Below, piece after piece: positions 7,798-15,779 of a DNA stretch of 64,000 nt. Position 1 is the first letter of the stretch. Each line of letters opens with the position of its first letter. The stretch lies in assembly GCF_020179405.1 (NCBI RefSeq), contig NZ_JAICBZ010000003.1:62001-126000 (forward strand). The letters are read 5' to 3'. Source of the stretch: Xinfangfangia pollutisoli (lineage in GTDB: Bacteria; Pseudomonadota; Alphaproteobacteria; Rhodobacterales; Rhodobacteraceae). Below the pieces are notes generated by a model, which was not told where the DNA came from, did not search any database, and saw only the letters and a program-made list of their open reading frames with translations. Position numbers and translations under genes: made by a program.

Positions 7798-9717
7798 TCA
7801 GCCGCGCAACTCGGGCGTGATCCGCACCGGGCCCGCGGCGCCCTTCAGCTTGGCGCGATAGATCACCACGCCCTCGGTCACCCGCATCACATAGGTGCGG
7901 GTTTCCTCGAAAGGCACGGTCTCGATCCAGTCGATCACATCCACCGCCGGATCGCGCGGGTCGCCGAATTCGGTGATCCAGCGCCGCGGCCGGCCGGGGC
8001 CGGCATTGTAGCCCGAAGCGACAAGCGCGATCGACGGGCCGAATTCTTCCACCATCTTCGCCAGATAGGCCGAGCCGAGCCGGGCGTTATAGGCCGGATC
8101 GGTCATCAGTTTGGCTGACTCGAATTCGATCCCCAGATCCTCGGCCATGTGTTTCGCGGTCGAGGGCAAGACCTGCATCAGCCCGCGCGCATCGGCATGC
8201 GACCGCGCCGCCGGGTCGAATTCGCTTTCGCGCCGCGCGATCGCCAAAGCCAGCGCCCGGCTGACCTTCAGCCCCTCGGCCGGCACCAGATCGGGCACGG
8301 GGTAATAGGCGAAGGGCAGGATCACCCCGCGCTCGGCGGCGGCCTTGCCGACCAGAACCGCGATATGCGGCTCGTTCATCTGCATCGCCATATCGGCCAG
8401 CTGCGCCAGTTCGGCATCCGACAGGCCTTCGCCCAGATGCAGGATGAAGCGCTTGGCCAGCGTCCGGTCGCCGGCCTCGGCCAGAAGCCGCGCCGCCACC
8501 AGGACCGAGGCATTGGCGAAACGCGATTGCCGCCAGTCGGCCGGCCGCGTGTCGGACAGAAGCGTCGCGTCCAGATCCAGCCCCAGCCGTTCCGCCGCCA
8601 GAAGCCCGTAAAACGCGGTCTGGTGGCGGGCGGCGGCCTTGTAATGCGCCTCGGCCTCGGGCTTGCGGCCGGCCGCCTCTTCGGCGCGGCCCTTCCAGTA
8701 TTCGCCGCGCGCCATCGAGATCGGGGTCGAGACACCCTCGCGCAGATGGTTGAAATGCCGCAGCGCCCGCGCCGGATCGGCCAGTTTGCGCAGCGCGATG
8801 AAGCCCGACAGGAATTCCAGATCGGCATAGGCCGAGCCGCGCGTCAGCCCGTGCTGCGAGGCCAGCGCCAGCGCGTCCTTCGCCCGGCCCTGCCGCATCA
8901 GCCAGCGCGCCAGCGTGGCGCGGCGGGGCGCCCAGGCCTCGGGCCGGCCCAGATCCTCGGGCTTCAGCCCAAGGGCCAGTTCGGCCGCGCCGTCGTAATT
9001 GTTCTTCTTCATCCTGTAGACGAAGCGTTCATACAACAGCCCCGGATCGCGCTGCAGCCGCTGGGGCACCGCCGCGACCAGCGTATCGACCCCCGCCTCT
9101 TCGGCGCGCAAGGCCAGCCGGGCGCGGGCAAGCTTCTGCACATCCGCATCCATCTGCGGCAAAAGCCGCAGCGCCTCGGCCCGGCGGCCGTCCCAGAGCA
9201 GGTTTTCCAGCCGCATCGCGTCGGCAGCCTTCACCGCCTCGGGCATCAGCGCGCGCAGCGCCGTCTCTTCCTCGGCGGTGAAGGGCAGGCTGGCCCAGGC
9301 CGCCATCGCCTCGGTCTCGGCCCGGGCCGGGCTGCCGGTGGCCAGCGCCGCCCGCACCAGCGCGATCGCGCCCTTGGCAGTGGCCGGCGCCGCGTTGCCG
9401 AAATAGCCCAGCACCCGCTGCGGGGTTTCCGACCGCGCCGCGGCCTCTTCTCCCTTCTGCTTCAGAAAGGGCAGGCCCGGCCAGTCGGGGCGGCGCTTCA
9501 GGAAATCTTCGTAATCGCCCAGCCGGCCCTCGCCCGTGCGCAGCCATTGCCACAGGATCACGTCCCGCCCCACCCCCGGCGGCGCGGTGGACAGCGCCGC
9601 CTCCCATTGCTTGCCCGCGGCCAGTTGCAACGCGGTTTTCATCGCCTGCACCTGATCGGCGCGGGCGGGGGTGGCAAGAAGCAGGACGGTCAGGACAAGG
9701 CGCAGGACAAAGGACAT
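7798..9717 (-). CDS. Soluble lytic murein transglycosylase (Slt family)
   Basis: A 639-aa periplasmic enzyme that cleaves the MurNAc-GlcNAc bond of peptidoglycan. It starts with a Sec signal peptide ([20 protein letters not shown]), continues with a long alpha-helical superhelix rich in Ala/Arg/Leu (about 30-440) and ends with a lysozyme-like domain: catalytic Glu in [20 protein letters not shown], and [10 protein letters not shown] use the ATG at 9717 because the signal peptide starts there; the longer frame to 9819 would precede it with an unlikely arginine-rich tail. Divergent from dapA, with 159 bases between the start codons. Confidence 0.93.
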   Translation of the reverse strand: MSFVLRLVLTVLLLATPARADQVQAMKTALQLAAGKQWEAALSTAPPGVGRDVILWQWLRTGEGRLGDYEDFLKRRPDWPGLPFLKQKGEEAAARSETPQRVLGYFGNAAPATAKGAIALVRAALATGSPARAETEAMAAWASLPFTAEEETALRALMPEAVKAADAMRLENLLWDGRRAEALRLLPQMDADVQKLARARLALRAEEAGVDTLVAAVPQRLQRDPGLLYERFVYRMKKNNYDGAAELALGLKPEDLGRPEAWAPRRATLARWLMRQGRAKDALALASQHGLTRGSAYADLEFLSGFIALRKLADPARALRHFNHLREGVSTPISMARGEYWKGRAEEAAGRKPEAEAHYKAAARHQTAFYGLLAAERLGLDLDATLLSDTRPADWRQSRFANASVLVAARLLAEAGDRTLAKRFILHLGEGLSDAELAQLADMAMQMNEPHIAVLVGKAAAERGVILPFAYYPVPDLVPAEGLKVSRALALAIARRESEFDPAARSHADARGLMQVLPSTAKHMAEDLGIEFESAKLMTDPAYNARLGSAYLAKMVEEFGPSIALVASGYNAGPGRPRRWITEFGDPRDPAVDVIDWIETVPFEETRTYVMRVTEGVVIYRAKLKGAAGPVRITPELRG

Positions 9718-9876
9718 GGCCCGGAATCTGGCGCAGCCGCCCGGCGACGACAAGCCACGATCCCGTGGGCAGGCGCAGACGGGCCGCCGCAGGCGCTTGG
9801 CAAGGCCTTCGGCCCGCATTATGGAGGCCAGCGGAGGCAGGCGGTGGTCGCCCGCCGCGACAAAAGGATGCGTGTC

Positions 9877-10752
9877 ATGTTCAAGGGGTCAATGCCTGCC
9901 CTGGTCACGCCGTTCAAGGACGGCGCTGTGGACATGGAGACGCTGAAAAAACTTGTCGACTGGCAGATCGCCGAAGGCTCGTCGGGCCTGGTGCCGGTGG
10001 GCACGACGGGCGAAAGCCCGACGCTGAGCCATGAAGAACATGAGGCCGTGGTCGAGGCGGTGGTCAAGTTCGCCGCCGGCCGGGTGCCGGTGATCGCGGG
10101 GGCGGGGTCGAACAACACCGCCGAAGGGATCCGGCTGATCCGCCATGCCGAGAAGGTCGGCGCCCAGGCGGCGCTGGTCGTCACGCCCTATTACAACCGG
10201 CCGACCCAGGCCGGGCTGATAGCGCATTTCACCGCGCTGCACGATTGCTGCAGCCTGCCGATCATCATCTACAACATCCCCGGCCGCTCGGTCGTGGACA
10301 TGCTGCCCGACACGATGGGCCAGCTGGCCAAGCTGCCGCGGATTGTCGGCGTCAAGGATGCGACCGGCAAGATCGAGCGGGTCAGCCAGCAGCGCGCAAC
10401 CTGCGGCAAGGATTTCATCCAGCTCTCGGGCGAGGATGCGACCGCGCTGGGCTTCAACGCCCAGGGCGGCACGGGCTGCATCTCGGTGACTGCGAATGTC
10501 GCGCCGAAACTTTGCGCCGAATTCCAGGCCGCCACGCTGCGCGGCGATTATGCCACCGCGCTGGCCTATCAGGACCGGCTGATGCCGCTGCATGAGGCGA
10601 TCTTCCTTGAGCCGGGTCTGGCCGGGGCGAAATACGGCCTGTCGCTGCTGGGCCGCTGCACCGAAGAGGTGCGCCTGCCGCTGGTCGGGCTGACCCAGGG
10701 CACCAAGGACCGCATCACTGCGGCCATGCGTCATGCGGGGCTGATCAACTGA
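9877..10752 (+). CDS. dapA: 4-hydroxy-tetrahydrodipicolinate synthase
   Basis: First committed enzyme of lysine/diaminopimelate synthesis, condensing pyruvate with aspartate semialdehyde. The 291-aa barrel carries the GTTGES motif, the catalytic Tyr in [17 protein letters not shown], and the Schiff-base lysine in VGVKDATGK. The start is taken at 9877 ([16 protein letters not shown]) because an AAGGA site ends 9 bases upstream; an ATG at 9868 would add three residues. The same frame stays open for more than 1.7 kb upstream against the slt gene, which is an artefact of GC-rich coding on the other strand. The following EamA gene lies immediately downstream. Confidence 0.97.
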   Translation: MFKGSMPALVTPFKDGAVDMETLKKLVDWQIAEGSSGLVPVGTTGESPTLSHEEHEAVVEAVVKFAAGRVPVIAGAGSNNTAEGIRLIRHAEKVGAQAALVVTPYYNRPTQAGLIAHFTALHDCCSLPIIIYNIPGRSVVDMLPDTMGQLAKLPRIVGVKDATGKIERVSQQRATCGKDFIQLSGEDATALGFNAQGGTGCISVTANVAPKLCAEFQAATLRGDYATALAYQDRLMPLHEAIFLEPGLAGAKYGLSLLGRCTEEVRLPLVGLTQGTKDRITAAMRHAGLIN

Positions 10753-10796
10753 CCGAAGCGCTCGCCCGGGCCGCAAATCTGCGCGGGGCGGGCTTC

Positions 10797-11618
10797 ATGA
10801 CCGCCTCGATGGCCGGCTTTGCCGTCGAGGATCTGTTCGTGAAATCCGCCTCGGTGCATCTGCCGCCGGGCCAGATCATCCTGACCATGGGCCTTCTGGG
10901 CCTGGGCTTCTTCGCGCTTCTGTCGGCGCGGCGGGGCGAGCAGGTCTTTCCCCGCGCCCTTCTGGGCCGCGCCATGCTGCTGCGGTCGGGCTTCGAGATC
11001 TCGGGCCGGCTGTTCTATGCGCTGGCGCTGGCGCTGACGCCCCTGTCGACGACTTCGGCCATCCTGCAGGCGACGCCACTGGTGGTGATCGCCGGCGCGG
11101 CGCTGCTGTTCGGCGAGCAGGTCGGCTGGCGGCGCTGGGCGGCGGTGCTGGCGGGGCTGGCCGGCGTGATGGTGGTGCTGCGCCCCGGGGTCGAAGGCTT
11201 CTCGGTCCTGTCGCTGCTGGCCGTGGCGGGGATGCTGGGCTTTGCCGGGCGCGATCTGGCCACGCGGGCGGCGCCGAAAGTGCTGTCGAACCGGCAACTG
11301 GGCACGCTGGGCTTTTCCATGCTGGCCATCGCCGGGGCGTCGATGCTGGCCGTCACCGGCGGGGCGCGGATGCCGGCCCTGCCCGAAGCGGGGCTGGTTC
11401 TGGGCGCCACCGTCTTTGGCGTCTTCGGCTATCACATGCTGACCGGCGCCATGCGCACCGGCAGCGTCGCCTCGGTCACGCCCTTCCGCTACACGCGGCT
11501 GGTCTTCGCGCTGCTTCTGGCCGCGCTGGTCCTGGGCGAGCGGCCGGATGCGCTGACCATCCTGGGCGGCGCCGTCATCGTTCTGGCCGGGCTTTACGGC
11601 CTGTCGCGGCGTGGATAG
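10797..11618 (+). CDS. EamA (DMT superfamily) transporter
   Basis: A 273-aa inner-membrane protein with about nine or ten hydrophobic helices arranged as two EamA repeats; the first ends around GVMVVLRPG and the second carries SVTPFRYTRLVFALLLAALVLGE and ends in LYGLSRRG. Proteins of this kind export metabolites or amino acids; the substrate is not readable. The start is uncertain: family members usually have a short N-terminal block (ANLRGA..M) before the first helix, and here that block (16 extra residues) is open only from a CTG at 10749 overlapping the dapA stop. I keep the ATG at 10797. Probably co-transcribed with dapA. Confidence 0.85.
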   Translation: MTASMAGFAVEDLFVKSASVHLPPGQIILTMGLLGLGFFALLSARRGEQVFPRALLGRAMLLRSGFEISGRLFYALALALTPLSTTSAILQATPLVVIAGAALLFGEQVGWRRWAAVLAGLAGVMVVLRPGVEGFSVLSLLAVAGMLGFAGRDLATRAAPKVLSNRQLGTLGFSMLAIAGASMLAVTGGARMPALPEAGLVLGATVFGVFGYHMLTGAMRTGSVASVTPFRYTRLVFALLLAALVLGERPDALTILGGAVIVLAGLYGLSRRG

Positions 11619-12014
11619 CGCGCCTGTCGCGCAACAATGGTGCAGCAGCGGCGGTGGCCAGCGATCCGGGCCCCGGCGCGCGCCCGACAACCATGTCGAA
11701 TCAGCGGCGCCCGGGCGGCGGGATGGCCCAGATTTGTCGCTCAATACGCTGAATTTTATGGATTTATTGGTTACCAAAGGCTGAAGGGCAAAGCGCCTTG
11801 GCCCCGGTTCGCCCTGGCGGCCGGCAATCGTTTCGAATTTGCGCGGTCTGACACAATTACGCCCTAATCAGGGCACGAAAATGGTCGAATTGGGGAAGCA
11901 ATTGGGCAGCAGGCCGGTCAGGATGCCGCAAGTCTTAACAGCGGGACCGGCCACAAGATGGCAACAACCACCCCACAACCTCCCCTTCGGGGGGATCGAG
12001 GAAAGATCGCTGTC
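11619..12014. other. 396-base intergenic region, locally AT-rich
   Basis: No convincing gene. The middle (about 11735-11900) is clearly richer in A/T than the rest of the window and probably holds the promoter of the Hint gene. Visible structure: a perfect palindrome TTGGTTACCAA at 11767-11777, a small hairpin GCCCT-AATC-AGGGC at 11861-11874, and a hairpin with a TTCG loop at 11981-11995 just before the ribosome site of the Hint gene. I cannot match any of it to a known RNA or operator. Confidence 0.5.
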
Positions 12015-12587
12015 ATGTTCATGCAAGACATCACCCGCTTCGCCTCGGACCCGATCCAGGCCCAGGATGCCAGCCAGGACGCCGCGGCCCCCACCGGCTT
12101 TGGCCTGGTGGCCGGCACCCGTGTTGAAACCGAAACCGGCTGGCGCGCGATCGAAACCCTGCACATCGGCGACAGCCTGCACACGCTGGATGGCGGGCTG
12201 GCGCGGATCGTGGCGATGAACCGGCGCGAGGTTCTGCCGGGCGAGCCGGTGATCCGCATCGCGGGCGGCACGTTCGATGCCTGCTCGGACCTGCTCTTGA
12301 TGCCGGGGCAGGATCTGCTGCTGGACACGATGGGCCTGACCGACGCGCCCTATGCCTGCCTTTCGGCCGAAACCCTGGCCGGCCGCCCCGGCGTCAGCCG
12401 CGCCGCCACGCCGCGCCGGGTGGAAATCGTCACCCCGATCTTCGCCGAGGAAGAGGCGGTTTGGGCCCAATCCGGCGTGCTGCTGCGCTGCCCGGGCGTG
12501 CGGCCCGATGCGGTCTCGGCCTATCCGCGGCTGCAGGCCCGCGCCGCGGGCGTCTTCCTGGATGCGCGCCACCATCGCAGCCTCTGA
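12015..12587 (+). CDS. Stand-alone Hint-domain protein with altered catalytic residues
   Basis: A 190-aa protein whose core resembles the Hint (Hedgehog/intein) domain of Rhodobacterales RTX proteins: [30 protein letters not shown] (written here in two parts, residues about 34-63) corresponds to CFTPGARI...VEDLRAGDRVMTRDHG of the Hint domain at 46.8 kb. The splicing-type Cys at the start of the domain is replaced (GLVAGT) and the usual S-x-x-HR motif reads [10 protein letters not shown], without His. It therefore probably does not self-cleave. No signal peptide or calcium-binding repeats. The ATG at 12015 follows AGGAAAG by about 10 bases. Preceded by a long AT-rich intergenic region, so likely its own transcription unit. 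Role unknown. Confidence 0.75.
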   Translation: MFMQDITRFASDPIQAQDASQDAAAPTGFGLVAGTRVETETGWRAIETLHIGDSLHTLDGGLARIVAMNRREVLPGEPVIRIAGGTFDACSDLLLMPGQDLLLDTMGLTDAPYACLSAETLAGRPGVSRAATPRRVEIVTPIFAEEEAVWAQSGVLLRCPGVRPDAVSAYPRLQARAAGVFLDARHHRSL

Positions 12588-12667
12588 CCCGGCCGGTCGG
12601 CGCCGCGCGGCCCGACTGGACAGCCCGACTGGACAGATCGCCGCCGCGCGCCTATCTGGGTCGGATC

Positions 12668-13141
12668 ATGGACAAGAAATCCGACCCCAATTCCAAGCTG
12701 ATCGCCGAAAACCGGCGCGCCCGCTTCGATTTTCACATCGAAAGCGATCTTGAGGCTGGGATCGTGCTGGAAGGCTCCGAGGTCAAAAGCCTGCGTCAGG
12801 GCGGCGCGAACATCGCTGACAGCTACGCTTCGGTCGAGGGCGGAGAGCTGTGGCTGATCAACGGCTACATCGCCCCCTATCGCGAGGCCAAGACCTGGGG
12901 CCATGACGAACGCCGCCGCCGCAAGCTTTTGGTATCGAAACGCGAATTGTCCCGGCTGTGGAATGCGACGGCCCGCGAAGGCATGACCGTGGTGCCGCTG
13001 CGGCTGTATTTCAACGAACGCGGCATCGTGAAGCTGAAGCTGGGCGTCGCCAAGGGCAAGAAGCTGGCCGACAAGCGCGAAACCAGCGCCAAGCGCGACT
13101 GGGACCGGCAAAAGGCGCGGCTGCTGAAACAAGGCGCCTGA
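12668..13141 (+). CDS. smpB: SsrA-binding protein SmpB
   Basis: A 157-aa RNA-binding protein that escorts tmRNA to stalled ribosomes for trans-translation. Recognised by normal length, the opening [20 protein letters not shown], the [11 protein letters not shown] motif, and the basic C-terminal tail ([22 protein letters not shown]) that sits in the empty mRNA channel. The ATG at 12668 is where family homology begins; the open frame upstream is not conserved. No tmRNA gene is recognisable nearby. Confidence 0.97.
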   Translation: MDKKSDPNSKLIAENRRARFDFHIESDLEAGIVLEGSEVKSLRQGGANIADSYASVEGGELWLINGYIAPYREAKTWGHDERRRRKLLVSKRELSRLWNATAREGMTVVPLRLYFNERGIVKLKLGVAKGKKLADKRETSAKRDWDRQKARLLKQGA

Positions 13142-13275
13142 AACAGCGCGCCCAGGCTGCCCCTGCGGGATGGGAACGATTCCCCCCGATTCCCCCTGCC
13201 TTTATGGCGTCAAACTGTCACACTCTGCCCGCTGAGCCGGCCGGGCTGTCCGGTCGCCAGAATGGGGCATCGAAA

Positions 13276-13566
13276 ATGGAACTGATCCTGCAACTGGTTG
13301 CCGGCCTGATCGGCGGCAATGCCGCCGGGGCGGCGTTGAAGAACGGCTCGCTTGGGCCGGTGGTGAACTCGGTCCTCGGGCTGATCGGCGGGCTGGGCGG
13401 CGGCCAATTGCTGGCCGCGCTGGGCCTGGGCGGTGCCGGCGATGCCGCCGCTGCGGTCTCCAGCCTGGACATCGGCACCATCGTGCAAAGCCTGCTGGGC
13501 GGCGGTGTGGGCGGCGGCGCGCTGGTTGCGATCGCCGGCCTGGTCAAGAAAGCCCTGGCCAAATAA
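13276..13566 (+). CDS. Small Gly/Ala-rich hydrophobic protein
   Basis: A 96-aa protein, MELILQLVAGLIGGNAAG at the start, with alternating Gly/Ala/Leu hydrophobic stretches (GLIGGLGGGQLLAALGLGGAG and LLGGGVGGGALVAIAGLV) and a Lys-rich end. It contains no charged core and looks like a small membrane-inserting or membrane-associated protein; the glycine pattern recalls glycine-zipper proteins. I do not recognise a defined function. It begins at ATG 13276; a much longer open frame upstream overlaps smpB and is rejected. A strong hairpin follows at 13575-13606. Confidence 0.7.
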   Translation: MELILQLVAGLIGGNAAGAALKNGSLGPVVNSVLGLIGGLGGGQLLAALGLGGAGDAAAAVSSLDIGTIVQSLLGGGVGGGALVAIAGLVKKALAK

Positions 13567-13574
13567 GCCCGGCC

Positions 13575-13606
13575 GCGCCCCTTTCGGCCCGGGCCGAGGG
13601 GGGCGC
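13575..13606 (+). terminator. GC-rich hairpin after the Gly-rich gene
   Basis: Outer arms GCGCCCC (13575-13581) and GGGGCGC (13600-13606) enclose inner arms TCGGCCC/GGGCCGA (13584-13597). No T-run follows, so it may act as a weak terminator or an RNA 3'-end stabiliser. Confidence 0.5.
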
Positions 13607-13672
13607 AAAGCCTTGGCGACGCGGCGCGGGGCGGCTATAGGTCGGCAGACCGCAACCGCCCGAGGCGCCTTC

Positions 13673-14548
13673 ATGACCCAAGCCCTGCAGGACGATCCGC
13701 GCACGCTCGTCTCGACCGACTGGCTGGCCCGTCATCTGAACGATCCCGACCTGCGCATCCTGGATGCCAGCTGGTATCTGCCCGATGCCGGCCGCAATGC
13801 GCGTGCCGAATACGAGGCGGGCCATATTCCGGGCGCGCGCTTCTTCGACATCGACGAGATCAGCGACCAGCGCAGCGCCCTGCCGCATATGGCGCCGCCG
13901 CCCGAGAAGTTCATCAGCCGCATGCGCGCCATGGGCGTGGGCGATGGCCATCAGGTGGTGGTCTATGACGGCGCCGGGCTGTTTTCCGCCGCGCGGGTCT
14001 GGTGGCTGTTCCGGCTGATGGGCAAGCAGGATGTGGCGGTGCTGGATGGCGGCCTGCCCAAGTGGAAGGCCGAGGGCCGGGCGCTGGAGGACATGGCCCC
14101 GGTGCTGCGCGACCGGCACATCACCGTCTCGCGCCAGAACCATCTGGTGCGCGATGTGACCCAGGTCGCCCATGCCGCCAAGCTGGGCCATGCCCAGGTG
14201 CTGGACGCCCGCGCCGCCGCGCGTTTCGCCGGCGAAGCGCCCGAGCCGCGGCCGGGCCTGCGCGCAGGGCATATCCCGGGCGCGCTGAACCTTCCCTTCG
14301 GCCAGGTGCTGAATGCCGATGGCACGATGAAGGATGCCGCCGGCCTGAAAGCCGCCTTCGAAGCCGCCGGGGTCGACCTGTCGCAGCCGGTCATCACCTC
14401 TTGCGGATCGGGCGTCACCGCCTCGGTTCTGGCGCTGGCGCTGGAGCGGCTGGGCCATCGCGACTGGTCGCTTTATGACGGCTCCTGGGCCGAATGGGGC
14501 ATGTATGACGATCTGCCGGTGGAAACCGGCCCCGCTCGCAAAGGATAA
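13673..14548 (+). CDS. sseA: 3-mercaptopyruvate sulfurtransferase
   Basis: A 291-aa two-domain rhodanese-type enzyme that moves sulfur from 3-mercaptopyruvate to thiol acceptors. Domain 1 (about 10-135) has lost the catalytic Cys, with WYLPDAGRNARAEYEAGHIPGARFFDID; domain 2 (about 150-285) has the active loop CGSGVTA, the mercaptopyruvate-type motif (CG[S/T]GVT) rather than the CRKGVT of thiosulfate enzymes. RAGHIPGALNLPF is also present. The ATG at 13673 begins the family homology. The aminotransferase gene follows 4 bases after the stop, so they are co-transcribed, and the aminotransferase could make the keto acid. Confidence 0.93.
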   Translation: MTQALQDDPRTLVSTDWLARHLNDPDLRILDASWYLPDAGRNARAEYEAGHIPGARFFDIDEISDQRSALPHMAPPPEKFISRMRAMGVGDGHQVVVYDGAGLFSAARVWWLFRLMGKQDVAVLDGGLPKWKAEGRALEDMAPVLRDRHITVSRQNHLVRDVTQVAHAAKLGHAQVLDARAAARFAGEAPEPRPGLRAGHIPGALNLPFGQVLNADGTMKDAAGLKAAFEAAGVDLSQPVITSCGSGVTASVLALALERLGHRDWSLYDGSWAEWGMYDDLPVETGPARKG

Positions 14549-14552
14549 GGCG

Positions 14553-15731
14553 ATGCTCGAAGCCCTGAACCCGCAGCCGCAGGACAAGATCCTGGCGCTG
14601 ATCTCGATGTTCCGCGAAGACCCGCGGCCGGTGAAGATCGACCTGGGCGTCGGCGTCTACAAGGATCCGACCGGGCTGACCCCGGTGATGCGCGCCGTGA
14701 AGGCCGCCGAGAAGAAGCTGTGGGAGGTCGAGACCACCAAGACCTATACCGGGCTTGCCGGCGAGCCGGCCTATAATGCCGCGATGATCGGGCTGATCCT
14801 GGGCCAGGGTTTTGCCGACCGCGCGGCCTCGGTTGCCACGCCGGGCGGGACGGGGGCGATCCGCCAGGCGCTGGAGCTGATCAAGCTGGCGGCGCCAGGC
14901 GCGAAGGTGTGGATGAGCAATCCGACCTGGCCGAACCACCCCTCGATCGTGAAATATCTGGGCATGGCTTCGGCCACCTATCGCTATTTCGACGTCGAAA
15001 GCTCGACCGTCGATGTCGAGGGGATGCTGGCGGATCTGGCGGGCGTGGCTGCGGGCGATGCGGTGCTGCTGCATGGCTGCTGCCACAACCCGACCGGGGC
15101 GAACCTGGCGCCGGCCGATTGGGACCGGGTGATTGCGGTCCTGAAAGATCGCGGCGCGGTGCCGCTGGTCGATCTGGCCTATCAGGGCTTCGGCGATGGG
15201 CTGGATGCCGATGCCGATGCCACGCGCAAAGTGGCCGCCGCCTTCCCCGAAGTGCTGATCGCGGCCTCGTGCAGCAAGAATTTCGGCATCTACCGCGAAC
15301 GCACCGGCATTCTGATCGCGCTGACCAGCCCCGACCGCAAGGCGGTGGTGCAGGGCAATCTGGCCTTCCTGAACCGGCAGAATTACAGCTTCCCCCCCGA
15401 TCACGGCGCCCGTCTGGTGACGATGATCCTGGAGGATGCCGCGCTGACCGCCGACTGGAAGGCCGAGCTGGAAGAGGTGCGGCAGAACATGCTGGGGCTG
15501 CGCAAGCAGCTGGCCGCCGAACTGCGCAAGGCCACGAATTCCGACCGCTTCGACTTCGTGGCCAGCCATCGCGGCATGTTCAGCCGTCTGGGCCTGACCG
15601 AGGCGCAGGTCGAAACCCTGCGCAAGGATCATGCGATCTACATGGTCGGCGACAGCCGGATCAACATTGCCGGGCTGAACGCGCAGACCGTGCCGGTCCT
15701 GGCCGCCGCGATCGCCAAGGTCATCGGCTGA
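14553..15731 (+). CDS. Aromatic amino acid aminotransferase (class I, TyrB-like)
   Basis: A 392-aa PLP aminotransferase of the AspC/TyrB type that exchanges amino groups between aromatic amino acids or aspartate and 2-oxo acids. Signatures: VKIDLGVGVYKDPTG near the start, HGCCHNPTG, DLAYQGFGDGL, and the PLP lysine in ASCSKNFGIYRERTG. Its length and sequence pattern fit the TyrB/AspC gamma-type branch rather than the AspB/aspartate type of gram-positives. The ATG at 14553 lies 5 bases after AAGG-type ribosome sites. Co-transcribed with sseA. A GC-rich hairpin separates it from the convergent penicillin-binding protein gene. Substrate preference is inferred. Confidence 0.9.
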   Translation: MLEALNPQPQDKILALISMFREDPRPVKIDLGVGVYKDPTGLTPVMRAVKAAEKKLWEVETTKTYTGLAGEPAYNAAMIGLILGQGFADRAASVATPGGTGAIRQALELIKLAAPGAKVWMSNPTWPNHPSIVKYLGMASATYRYFDVESSTVDVEGMLADLAGVAAGDAVLLHGCCHNPTGANLAPADWDRVIAVLKDRGAVPLVDLAYQGFGDGLDADADATRKVAAAFPEVLIAASCSKNFGIYRERTGILIALTSPDRKAVVQGNLAFLNRQNYSFPPDHGARLVTMILEDAALTADWKAELEEVRQNMLGLRKQLAAELRKATNSDRFDFVASHRGMFSRLGLTEAQVETLRKDHAIYMVGDSRINIAGLNAQTVPVLAAAIAKVIG

Positions 15732-15745
15732 CACAGACCAAAGCG

Positions 15746-15774
15746 AAAGGGCGCGCCGGCCGGTGCGCCCCTTC
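15746..15774. terminator. Hairpin between convergent aminotransferase and PBP genes
   Basis: GCGCGCCGG (15751-15759) pairs with CCGGTGCGC (15760-15768) with one G-T pair, and the flanks AAAGG and CCCCTT add to the stem. It can act in both directions. Confidence 0.55.
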
Positions 15775-15779
15775 CCGGT

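Noticed and set aside
8149-9876. Plus-strand open frame opposite the lytic transglycosylase and running into dapA
   Set aside because: The slt protein on the other strand carries real motifs; only the part from 9877 (dapA) is conserved.
11637-11867. 76-codon open frame in the gap before the Hint gene
   Set aside because: No ribosome site, odd composition, reads through the probable promoter region.
11619-12014. Riboswitch or small RNA in the long AT-rich gap
   Set aside because: Only short hairpins are visible; no conserved riboswitch core could be recognised.
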